Source: Nitrospirota bacterium
GTDB lineage: Bacteria > Nitrospirota > UBA9217
Assembly (NCBI GenBank): GCA_027456925.1
Contig: DAIDTZ010000051.1
Coordinates: forward strand, 1 to 6,112
Direction of reading: 5' to 3'
DNA length: 6,112 nt
Both the position numbers and the translations under genes were made by a program. Shown piece by piece: positions 1 to 5,470 of the stretch (position 1 is its first letter; every line of letters starts with the position of its first letter). The notes beneath the pieces are model-generated. The model was not told the DNA's origin. It searched no databases and saw only the letters and a list, made by a program, of their open reading frames with translations.

Positions 1-125
1 CCTTAATGTATCTTCTTTAATGGATCTCCTGTATAAATCCGATGAATCGGCGGCAAGGAGAAGCCGGAACAGGAACTTGTTTTCCCCTGCCGACTCTCCG
101 CTTCGCCCATTCGCTGTCCACAAAT

Positions 126-704
126 TCATTCCTCTTGTTCTCCGGCCTGCGGTTTCCTGGACACGCTCACTCGTGCGTGCCTCAGCACTTTATCGTGATA
201 AAGGTATCCTTCCTGAAACACCTGAACCACCATATTCTCCGGCACCGCATCTGTCGGCTCCTGCATGATGGCTTCATGTTTTGCGGGATCAAAGGGCTCG
301 CCCTGCGAGGCAAAGGACGTGATCCCGAATTTTTCAAGCACATCGCGAAGCTGCTTGTACACCAGTTCCACGCCCTGGCGCAGTCCGTCGCTGGTCTCGC
401 CCGCTTCCGCGGCATGTTTGATCGCGAGCGAGAGATGATCGACGACGCTCAGGAGTTCCCGCGCCATCTGTTCATTCGAGTATTTGCGGAAATCCGCGAG
501 ATCGCGCTGCATGCGTTTGCGGTAATTGTCGAAATCAGCCGACGTCCGGAGGTACTTGTCATGGGCCTCAGCGGCCTCTTTGGCCTTCTGTTCAAGCGCC
601 TGCGTAAGCTTCTCGATCTCCGCAGACAGGGCCGCGGATTCCTCTTTTGCGGGAGCAGTCACTTCAACGTCATCTTCAGCAATGTCATCAAACTCATCAC
701 TCAT
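126..704 (-). CDS. grpE: GrpE, nucleotide-exchange factor for DnaK
   Basis: A 192-aa cytoplasmic co-chaperone that releases ADP from DnaK (Hsp70) so that folding cycles can continue. The layout is typical of the family: an acidic N-terminus (about residues 3-22), a long charged heptad-rich helix forming the dimeric coiled coil (about 22-75, including DFDNYRKRMQRD), a helical bundle (about 76-125), and a C-terminal beta-wing. The wing carries the family signature FDPAKHEAI followed by VVQVFQEGY and VLRHARV. Length matches the usual 180-210 aa. The ATG overlaps the hrcA stop codon (ATGA), so translation is probably coupled; a GAGAGG Shine-Dalgarno lies about 9 nt upstream. The only upstream promoter seen is that of hrcA. 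No convincing terminator follows in bases 1-125, which hold no supported gene, so the transcript probably runs on, typically into dnaK. Identification is secure. Confidence 0.97.
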   Translation of the reverse strand: MSDEFDDIAEDDVEVTAPAKEESAALSAEIEKLTQALEQKAKEAAEAHDKYLRTSADFDNYRKRMQRDLADFRKYSNEQMARELLSVVDHLSLAIKHAAEAGETSDGLRQGVELVYKQLRDVLEKFGITSFASQGEPFDPAKHEAIMQEPTDAVPENMVVQVFQEGYLYHDKVLRHARVSVSRKPQAGEQEE

Positions 705-1747
705 CTATCCAAACCTCTCTGAAATCGTTCCCCCAGCAGCTTCGTAAGAAGCTTCGCGGTATAATCCACGACGTGGATCACCTGCTTATACTGCATCCTC
801 GTGGGTCCGATCACGCCGAGCGTGCCCACGACGTTCGAGCCGGCGTTGTAGTTGCCGACCACCATGCTGCAGCCCTGCATCTCGAAATAGGGGTTTTCGG
901 AGCCGATAAAAACCTTGATCCCCTGGGCCGACACGCTCCGGTCCAGGAGCTTCAAGAGCTTGTACTTGTCCTCAAATGCCTTGAACAGCGCCCGCATTTT
1001 CTCAACGTTCGCAAACTCGGGGCTTTCGAGCATCTGGGAAGCGCCGCCGATATATACTTTTTCGTTCTCCCGTTCCTGCACATCCTGGCTGGCCCGGTAC
1101 GTCTCGTTCATAAGCTGCATGAAAACGAGCTTTTCTTCTTTCATCTTTTCGGTCAGTTGCTGACGGACCTCCGCCAGGGACCGATGCTCGAGCTCTTCAT
1201 CGAGATAGGCGCTGAATCCATTCAGGTCCTGCTGCCGGATGCTCTCATCGATATCAATGAGCTTGTTCTGAACGATGCCGTTGGATGTCACAAAGATGAT
1301 CAGGACCTGTCTTCCCCGCAAACGAACAAACTCGATGTGCCGGTAGGCGGCCTCCGATTCGCTCGGCGCCACAATGACGCCCGCGCAGTGAGACAACGTG
1401 GCAAGGAACCGGCTCGCTTCCTCCATAAGCTCCTGGAGATCGTCCCCGTGGAGCTGCGGGGCCTGCTGCAAATGCTCTTCAATATCATCGCTGTCGTTCT
1501 CGACGCTGATCAGGCTGTCGATATAGTAGCGATACCCGAGGTCCGTGGGTATCCTGCCCGCCGAGGTGTGGGGATGGGTCAAATATCCCATTTCCTCCAG
1601 ATCAGCCATGATGTTCCGCAGCGTTGCGGAACTCACGCCGAAATCGAACCGTTTTACCAACACGGTGGAACCGATCGGGGACCCGCTCGCGATATAGCTG
1701 TCTATGACAGCCTGTAAAACCTTTTTATTTCTGTCATCCAAGTCCAT
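701..1747 (-). CDS. hrcA: HrcA, heat-inducible transcription repressor
   Basis: A 348-aa DNA-binding repressor of class I heat-shock genes. It binds CIRCE operators and, as known for the family, needs GroEL to stay active, so it is titrated away under protein-folding stress. Visible features are the N-terminal winged helix-turn-helix (about residues 5-75, with GSPIGSTVLVKRF, SSATLRNIMADLEEMGYL and the wing HTSAGRIPT), followed by the GAF-like dimerisation body and the conserved C-terminal stretch MVVGNYNAGSNVVGTLGVIGPTRM. Length is standard (about 340-350 aa). The ATG at 1747 gives the canonical N-terminus, although no strong Shine-Dalgarno is visible before it. It is the first gene of an operon with grpE, overlapping it by 4 nt, and a perfect CIRCE about 40 bp upstream indicates autoregulation. 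Confidence 0.97.
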   Translation of the reverse strand: MDLDDRNKKVLQAVIDSYIASGSPIGSTVLVKRFDFGVSSATLRNIMADLEEMGYLTHPHTSAGRIPTDLGYRYYIDSLISVENDSDDIEEHLQQAPQLHGDDLQELMEEASRFLATLSHCAGVIVAPSESEAAYRHIEFVRLRGRQVLIIFVTSNGIVQNKLIDIDESIRQQDLNGFSAYLDEELEHRSLAEVRQQLTEKMKEEKLVFMQLMNETYRASQDVQERENEKVYIGGASQMLESPEFANVEKMRALFKAFEDKYKLLKLLDRSVSAQGIKVFIGSENPYFEMQGCSMVVGNYNAGSNVVGTLGVIGPTRMQYKQVIHVVDYTAKLLTKLLGERFQRGLDR

Positions 1748-1786
1748 ACGGCCACACTACCCCGGATCAACCAAGGCGTACTATGA

Positions 1787-1813
1787 TTAGCACTCGCCAA
1801 GATAGAGTGCTAA
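1787..1813. promoter_or_regulatory. Perfect CIRCE operator of hrcA-grpE
   Basis: TTAGCACTC (1787-1795), nine spacer bases, then GAGTGCTAA (1805-1813). This is an exact match to the CIRCE consensus, the binding site of HrcA. It overlaps the predicted transcription start (about 1807) of the minus-strand promoter, so bound HrcA should block initiation. Confidence 0.97.
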
Positions 1814-1814
1814 T

Positions 1815-1843
1815 AATTTAACATATGAGTCCATATGTGTCAA
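1815..1843 (-). promoter_or_regulatory. Sigma-70-type promoter of hrcA-grpE
   Basis: On the minus strand a perfect -35 TTGACA (1843-1838) is followed by a 17-bp spacer and a -10 TAAATT (1820-1815), giving a start near 1807 and a leader of about 60 nt. The roughly 25 bases upstream of the -35 box are almost all A/T and could act as an UP element. The start falls in the right half of the CIRCE. A vegetative promoter under a CIRCE is the known arrangement for HrcA regulons. Confidence 0.85.
1821..1838. repeat. Perfect 7-bp inverted repeat between -35 and -10 of the hrcA promoter
   Basis: ACATATG (1821-1827), AGTC, CATATGT (1832-1838) form a perfect palindrome that fills the promoter spacer. It could be an operator for a second regulator, or chance in an A/T-rich stretch. 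What is seen is the symmetry; any role is inference. Confidence 0.5.
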
Positions 1844-1937
1844 GGTGTTATTTTATAATGATTTATTGATACTTTTGTCCCATGTTTTTCTTATTATTTC
1901 AAGGCAATAGCATACAGGTCAACGAAAAACACTGCAT

Positions 1938-1974
1938 AAAAAAACCATCCCAGAAACAAGATCACGGGATGGTT
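1938..1974 (-). terminator. Intrinsic terminator of hsp20
   Basis: In the minus-strand transcript a 9-bp stem (AACCATCCC, 1974-1966, with GGGATGGTT, 1951-1943) encloses a 14-nt loop and runs into seven U residues (1944-1938), the first two being part of the stem. It lies about 65 nt after the hsp20 stop and ahead of the hrcA promoter, so it separates the two heat-shock transcripts. Confidence 0.8.
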
Positions 1975-2040
1975 AATCAAAACCCCGTCGCTTTCAACAT
2001 GCGCCAGGGAGGAAGAAGAACAGCATGTTCTTTAATAAAC

Positions 2041-2556
2041 TTAGGCTGCTTTTTTGGCTTCTTCGATCAGCTTTTTTTCTTCCTTCTCCGTCTCAATCTC
2101 GACTTTCCGCGCCTGAGTAATTGTCGGAGCCGGGACAGCAATTTCAAGTATCCCGTTCGTGAATTTAGCTTTCAAGTTATCTGTCTTGACGCCTTCGGGT
2201 AGCGCAAAGTGCCGTTCAAAGCGACCATAGGAAATCTCTCGATAGAGATAGTTCTCTTCCTTGGCGCTCTTTTCAGCCTTTCGTTCCCCCTTAATAACCA
2301 GCTCCCTGTTGTCATTGATGCTGACATCGAGATCTTTCGGATCAATACCAGGAAGTTCAGCCTTGAAAATAAGCTGGCCCTCTTTGGTATAGCTTTCCAC
2401 TGAAGGCATCCAGAGGCCGGTCCGCTCGCCCGCAGCCTCGCCTCCAACAAATCGATCGAAAAGCCTGTCCATTTCATGCTGCATTGACCGCAGTTCATCA
2501 ATCGGATCCCAGTGTTTCATCATCCTGAAGGGATCCCAACGAGTCAAGCTTTTCAT
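2041..2556 (-). CDS. Small heat-shock protein, Hsp20/alpha-crystallin family
   Basis: A 171-aa ATP-independent holdase that binds unfolding proteins in the cytoplasm and passes them to the DnaK system. The N-terminus carries the family-typical RWDPF and an LRSMQHEMDRLFDRF helix (about residues 22-36). The alpha-crystallin domain spans about 49-142, with MPSVESY, FKAELPGIDPKDLDVSI, ELVIKGER, YGRFERHFALPEGV and the terminal FTNGILEIAVP (132-142). A VEI motif in the C-terminal tail fits the I/V-x-I oligomerisation motif, and the tail ends in a Lys/Glu-rich stretch. I chose the ATG at 2556 because AAAGGAGG (2571-2564) sits 7 nt before it and MKSLTRWDPF is the usual family start. An in-frame ATG at 2616 would add 20 residues unlike the family. 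The gene is monocistronic, with its own CIRCE-like promoter and terminator. Confidence 0.95.
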   Translation of the reverse strand: MKSLTRWDPFRMMKHWDPIDELRSMQHEMDRLFDRFVGGEAAGERTGLWMPSVESYTKEGQLIFKAELPGIDPKDLDVSINDNRELVIKGERKAEKSAKEENYLYREISYGRFERHFALPEGVKTDNLKAKFTNGILEIAVPAPTITQARKVEIETEKEEKKLIEEAKKAA

Positions 2557-2563
2557 ATAACTC

Positions 2564-2571
2564 CCTCCTTT
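2564..2571 (-). promoter_or_regulatory. Strong Shine-Dalgarno fixing the hsp20 start
   Basis: AAAGGAGG on the minus strand ends 7 nt before the ATG at 2556. It decides between this start and the in-frame ATG at 2616, which has only a weaker GAGGGG about 9 nt upstream. Confidence 0.85.
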
Positions 2572-2589
2572 CATTCCTTCCATTTTTCG

Positions 2590-2686
2590 CGGCCTCCACG
2601 CCGGATACCAATTCATACGCTCTCACCCCTCTTCCTGGACATCGTTGGTGAGCCTGATACCCGGCTCAATGCTTCGGTGGAGGCCG
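2590..2686 (-). promoter_or_regulatory. Structured 5' leader of hsp20 mRNA (long-range 10-bp stem)
   Basis: In the predicted leader, CGGCCTCCAC (2686-2677) is the perfect reverse complement of GTGGAGGCCG (2599-2590). The stem closes a 77-nt loop that itself holds a 6-bp hairpin (TGAGCC, 2668-2663, with GGCTCA, 2654-2649) and the alternative start region at 2616. The CCUCC in the 5' arm could instead pair with the GGAGG of the Shine-Dalgarno at 2564-2568, so two exclusive folds are conceivable. The repeats are seen directly; a thermometer or translational role is inference, and no ROSE or fourU motif is recognisable. Confidence 0.4.
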
Positions 2687-2728
2687 TTACACTATGTGCC
2701 TGATGTTTTTTATAAATAGTCTCAAGAT

Positions 2729-2749
2729 ACCGATTTTATTTTAATCGGT
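2729..2749. repeat. 7-bp inverted repeat just after the hsp20 transcription start
   Basis: ACCGATT (2729-2735) and AATCGGT (2743-2749) are perfect reverse complements separated by seven A/T bases. In the mRNA they form a hairpin starting about 10 nt from the predicted 5' end. It could stabilise the transcript or be an operator. It is not a terminator, because no U-run follows directly. Confidence 0.4.
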
Positions 2750-2764
2750 CCTCTCAACTATTAA

Positions 2765-2793
2765 AATATATCACTGCATTAGCACTCTGTCAA
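2765..2793 (-). promoter_or_regulatory. Sigma-70-type promoter of hsp20
   Basis: A perfect -35 TTGACA (2793-2788), a 17-bp spacer and a -10 TATATT (2770-2765) on the minus strand predict a start at about 2759, giving a leader of about 200 nt before the ATG at 2556. The spacer contains GAGTGCTAA, a perfect CIRCE half-site. Confidence 0.8.
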
Positions 2794-2805
2794 CGTGAGC
2801 GCCAG
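2779..2805. promoter_or_regulatory. Degenerate CIRCE operator at the hsp20 promoter
   Basis: TTAGCACTC (2779-2787) is a perfect half-site. Exactly nine bases later GAGCGCCAG (2797-2805) matches the other half at 6 of 9 positions, giving 15 of 18 overall. The -35 box lies inside the nine-base centre and the perfect half fills most of the -35/-10 spacer, so bound HrcA would exclude RNA polymerase. The HrcA gene is encoded immediately downstream of hsp20, which supports the assignment. Weaker repression than at the perfect CIRCE is expected, but that is inference. Confidence 0.72.
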
Positions 2806-2971
2806 CGTTTAATTTACTGATTTTTTTGGTTTTTTTGTGTACTACCAAGTTCGCAATGGTAAAAAGAAGATCACGACTGATGACTGGGCGTGTCGGGACT
2901 ACTTTTGACTTGTCGCTGGTATTGCTGCAATGCGGAAGATTTGCCGGAATGACATTGATAGACTTCGCTAT
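2806..2971. other. Gene-free stretch between the aldolase/phosphatase terminator and the hsp20 promoter
   Basis: No credible gene or RNA is visible on either strand. The plus-strand open frame here runs on antisense to the aldolase/phosphatase gene and resembles no protein. The one notable element is a pair of T7 tracts (2821-2827 and 2830-2836; A-tracts on the minus strand), about 63-78 bp upstream of the hsp20 start. With 2557-2805 and the terminator at 2972-3002, this completes the 476-bp gap between hsp20 and the aldolase/phosphatase gene. Confidence 0.6.
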
Positions 2972-3002
2972 AAAAAAGACCTTCCAATTTGGAAGGTCTT
3001 TT
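2972..3002 (-). terminator. Intrinsic terminator of the aldolase/phosphatase gene
   Basis: A 12-bp perfect stem (AAAAGACCTTCC, 2974-2985, with GGAAGGTCTTTT, 2991-3002) has a 5-nt loop, or 13 bp with a 3-nt loop. On the minus strand it runs into six U residues (2977-2972), 30 nt after the stop codon. The plus strand also ends in four T residues, so it may work in both directions, although no plus-strand gene enters it. Confidence 0.9.
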
Positions 3003-3032
3003 CGCTGTTACATACACACTAATACTATGCAG

Positions 3033-4148
3033 CTATGCAGCCTTCCTCATCGCGCGCACAGCAAAACGTTTTTCGAGCACTGCGAGTTTTTCCATGATGC
3101 CCGTGTATTCCAGCTCGTTCATCGGCAGCATGGCTGCGCCGAAAAAGCCTTGCTTCCGCATATCCATGGCCTTGTCGGCAACGTGGTTGCGCACCCTGTC
3201 CCAGAAGGGATGATCAAAGGCATCTATGGCCTCGGTCAACTTCCCGTCGCGAATGCAGAACGTGGCGCAGCTCACGACCGGCGGGCCGTCGAAGTAGCTG
3301 ATCGTGGTGTTGAGCTTCACCGGCATGATCGGCATGTTGTGCGAGCCCCGCATGCACCCGGCCACGAAATGGCCGACAGCAAAGGGCTGCAGGACCTCTC
3401 CGGTTGCCGGAAAATCCATCTGGCTCCGGACAAGCATGACCGGATCGTCCTTGCCCGTGTACTTTCCCGCGATGTTGTGAAGCCGCGACGTTGCCACGGA
3501 AACCGCCTGCGTTCCCGCGGCCCGCGACCAGACGGATTCTACGACGTATTGCTCGGGGTCCCGGAGCAGCGTTGCAATGTCATACATATCCTCGGGGGCG
3601 TTCAGCTCAATGACCCGGTCGCCCTCGGTATAGTTCACGTCCATGATCACGAATTTAAAGCCTTTTGCCAGCTTTGGGGAGAGCATCAACCCCGGCGTGT
3701 TCATGGCATCTGCGAAAGCGAGGTACAACGGAAAGTTGTACGCACCCGGGTCTGTTTTGTCCGCTGCAAAAAACAGAATGGGTTCGCCTGGACGTTCCTC
3801 GAACTCCATTTCAGTGACCGCAGGCCCCATGCCGTGCACGTTGCCTGAGAAGGCGTCCTTCAAAAGGTCCTGTCCCGCGCCGTACAGACCTTGCTGCTTC
3901 GCGACCGCGGTCCCGGACACAAAAGCGTCCCAGGCAAGTTTATGGACCTGCTCGTTTCCTTCGCCTTTGGTATGGGTCATCAGGATCGCAATATCGTCAC
4001 CGGTATAGCTCACATAGCTGTCGATGAGGAGACCCTTCCCTTTTTCAGCAACGTGTCTTTTCACTGTGTCGAGCAGTTTCTGCGACGGTGCGATGTGTCC
4101 ACCCACAGAACCGATATCAGCCTTGATAACGCTCACCGTGATCTTCAT
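3033..4148 (-). CDS. Fructose-1,6-bisphosphate aldolase/phosphatase, archaeal type (FBPA/P, FBPase class V)
   Basis: A 371-aa bifunctional enzyme that condenses glyceraldehyde-3-phosphate and dihydroxyacetone phosphate to fructose-1,6-bisphosphate and then dephosphorylates it to fructose-6-phosphate, driving carbon one way into gluconeogenesis. The sequence covers the family's full length, with the known Mg2+ and catalytic residues in place: D11 and H18 (KADIGSVGGH), D51-D52 (YTGDD), Q93, D130, and the segment YTGKDDP with Y230, the Schiff-base lysine K233 and D234-D235. The C-terminal aldolase tyrosine is Y348 in LPMNELEYTG. I chose the ATG at 4148 because GGAGG lies 5 nt before it and MKITVSVIKADIG is the usual N-terminus; the longer form from 4187 adds 13 unlikely residues. 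It is transcribed alone, with its own terminator. The enzyme is known from archaea and some mostly deep-branching or thermophilic bacteria. The symbol fbp is used for it but is shared with unrelated FBPases, so it is left blank. Confidence 0.95.
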   Translation of the reverse strand: MKITVSVIKADIGSVGGHIAPSQKLLDTVKRHVAEKGKGLLIDSYVSYTGDDIAILMTHTKGEGNEQVHKLAWDAFVSGTAVAKQQGLYGAGQDLLKDAFSGNVHGMGPAVTEMEFEERPGEPILFFAADKTDPGAYNFPLYLAFADAMNTPGLMLSPKLAKGFKFVIMDVNYTEGDRVIELNAPEDMYDIATLLRDPEQYVVESVWSRAAGTQAVSVATSRLHNIAGKYTGKDDPVMLVRSQMDFPATGEVLQPFAVGHFVAGCMRGSHNMPIMPVKLNTTISYFDGPPVVSCATFCIRDGKLTEAIDAFDHPFWDRVRNHVADKAMDMRKQGFFGAAMLPMNELEYTGIMEKLAVLEKRFAVRAMRKAA

Positions 4149-4193
4149 GGCGGCCTCCTTTTTTCCCGAGAGAAGTGTGACATTCACGCTTTA

Positions 4194-4202
4194 ATCATAG
4201 CA
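4194..4202 (-). promoter_or_regulatory. Candidate extended -10 promoter of the aldolase/phosphatase gene
   Basis: On the minus strand TGC followed by TATGAT (4202-4194) fits an extended -10 element and would start transcription near 4187, about 40 nt before the ATG. No good -35 box is present at 17 bp. The 170-nt gap to the upstream lipoprotein gene shows no U-tract terminator, so read-through from that gene is also possible. Confidence 0.4.
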
Positions 4203-4318
4203 CAGCCGGGTCTAAGGCTTGAGGCAGAAAATTGCAGTTTAGTTATGGATAAGAGGGCAAAAGGAGGGATAGGCTGGGAGAGGAAGCCGGAGCCGCGGCA
4301 CGCAGGTGACCGTTGCCG

Positions 4319-5287
4319 CTATCGCCCGAACGCCGGGTTCGGCATTTGCTGCTGCGTCAATTCAGGATTGAAAATGCCTCTGTAAAGCGCAATAATTTCC
4401 GGGGAGACCTCCAGCAACCTCATCTTTTTGCTCTTCCAGTCCTCATCGCTCCACTGACCGGTCTTTATGTAGTTCTCGGAACTGCTTCCGTTGGCGAGTA
4501 TTTCCTGCCCAATGTAGGCGAACTCCTCCACTCCCTTTTCCGCCGATTGGTACCTTTCCCCGTATTGCATGGTTTTCCAGCTCTCATCCCGGGGCACATC
4601 GCTTAACCTTTGATAATTATACAACGCCTGCCAGAGAATATATTTCATCCTGTTGGTCGCGAGTGTATCAGGTCTTCCGTCTTTCGCCGTGTCAGCATGG
4701 ACTATGCCGTTCGGAGACGGTATGCCATACCGCGGGTCTCTGTACCAGCGTGCAACCGCTTCGTAACACAAACGACTGTCAATTCCCTGGTGGACCTGGA
4801 GTAGGTGCAGGAATTCGTGTATCAACAAGTCCGTCTTGAAGCGAGGCATGAATACAGGATCCTCCGGCTTCATTCCCCGCTGTTCATAAAGCGCCTTGTA
4901 CTGCGATTGACGGACGGTATTGTCCCAGTCCGGACTGACTCCAATGTAGCCTTTTGCTTGATACGCCTTCGCGGTATTTGCCGAGGAATCCAAAATTATC
5001 GGCACTGATGCCAGAAAGGATCTCAGAGATGGGTCGAACACCTCAAACACACTCTTCAATACACTGGCGTTGCGTTCTCGCGAGATCGGCACTGCCTCTC
5101 TATTGAGAAACCATCTGGGCAAAAACGAGAAGACGGGAGTCTCAGCAATCCGCCGGCTAACCCCATAAGAATCAAGCCCGGCGATAACGCGATTCTTCAT
5201 GTATATATCTGCAAGCGTCGCGCAACCAAGAAGGATCAACAGAACCAGGACTGAATTTCTTATCCCCTGAGATTTAGTGGTCTTCAT
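4319..5287 (-). CDS. Predicted lipoprotein with HExxH zinc-metallopeptidase motif, family not recognised
   Basis: A 322-aa protein of unknown substrate. The N-terminus is a signal peptide: a basic n-region with K3, K5 and R10, a hydrophobic core (about 12-21), and a lipobox-like LLGC with C22 as the candidate lipidated cysteine, so it should be anchored outside the cytoplasmic membrane. Residues 154-163 (DLLIHEFLHLLQ region) contain H157-E158-x-x-H161, the zinc and catalytic motif of zincin peptidases. A helix with E254/E255 (VEEFAYIGQE) about 95 residues later could supply the third zinc ligand, as in gluzincins. No further domain is recognisable, and whether it is an active protease is inference. 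The ATG at 5287 is the only start that keeps the signal peptide; its Shine-Dalgarno (AGAGAG) is weak. A palindromic repeat lies just upstream. Confidence 0.85.
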   Translation of the reverse strand: MKTTKSQGIRNSVLVLLILLGCATLADIYMKNRVIAGLDSYGVSRRIAETPVFSFLPRWFLNREAVPISRERNASVLKSVFEVFDPSLRSFLASVPIILDSSANTAKAYQAKGYIGVSPDWDNTVRQSQYKALYEQRGMKPEDPVFMPRFKTDLLIHEFLHLLQVHQGIDSRLCYEAVARWYRDPRYGIPSPNGIVHADTAKDGRPDTLATNRMKYILWQALYNYQRLSDVPRDESWKTMQYGERYQSAEKGVEEFAYIGQEILANGSSSENYIKTGQWSDEDWKSKKMRLLEVSPEIIALYRGIFNPELTQQQMPNPAFGR

Positions 5288-5337
5288 ATTCTATTTCTCT
5301 CTTTCCGACAATCAGAAAGCGTAGACACGTTACAGTC

Positions 5338-5443
5338 GTAGGTTGGGTAGAATGCAGTGAAACGCAATATTTCCAACACAGCCATTCGAAAAAATCATTA
5401 AAAATTGCTGTGTCAAGTTTGACACTGCTTCTACCCGACCTGC
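5338..5443. repeat. 106-bp imperfect palindrome, MITE/REP-like element
   Basis: The left arm (5338-5363, beginning GTAGGTTGGGTAGAATGCAG) and right arm (5417-5443, ending CTTCTACCCGACCTGC) are near-perfect reverse complements with one unpaired base, a 2-nt bulge and two G-U type differences. An inner 7-bp pair (ACACAGC, 5376-5382, with GCTGTGT, 5407-5413) continues the hairpin. The start strongly resembles the GTAGGTTGGGT-type dispersed intergenic repeats that occur in many bacterial genomes, as I recall them. It sits between the zinc-ribbon and lipoprotein genes, could fold into one long RNA hairpin, and carries no coding sequence. It also contains a TTGACA (5416-5411) on the minus strand, but no good -10 follows. 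Confidence 0.7.
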
Positions 5444-5470
5444 AAAGGTTCACACTCTCTCCAGATAATC

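Noticed and set aside
1..45. AGGAG on the minus strand near the left edge, suggesting a gene start there
   Set aside because: No ATG, GTG or TTG follows at a usable distance within the window, so a downstream gene such as dnaK cannot be called.
51..92. Possible hairpin after grpE (CGGCAAGG with CCCTGCCG)
   Set aside because: The stem has a mismatch, the loop is long and no U-run follows; not enough for a terminator or an attenuator.
42..722. 226-codon plus-strand open frame
   Set aside because: It is antisense to grpE and has no family resemblance.
647..1717. 356-codon plus-strand open frame
   Set aside because: It lies antisense to the unmistakable hrcA; the His/Leu/Val-rich translation is typical of an antisense shadow.
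1882..2202. 106-codon plus-strand open frame
   Set aside because: It runs through the hsp20 terminator and antisense to the 3' part of hsp20, and the translation is low-complexity with no ribosome site.
2917..2934. Sigma-54-like TGG...TGC on the plus strand
   Set aside because: The spacing between the GG and GC elements is wrong for a -24/-12 promoter, and no plus-strand gene follows.
2826..3848. 340-codon plus-strand open frame
   Set aside because: It is antisense to the aldolase/phosphatase gene, starts with TTG, has no Shine-Dalgarno and resembles no protein; a shadow frame of a G/C-rich gene.
4295..4319. GCGGCA/TGCCGC hairpin at the end of the lipoprotein gene
   Set aside because: The stem is short and includes coding bases, and no U-tract follows on the minus strand, so it does not qualify as an intrinsic terminator.
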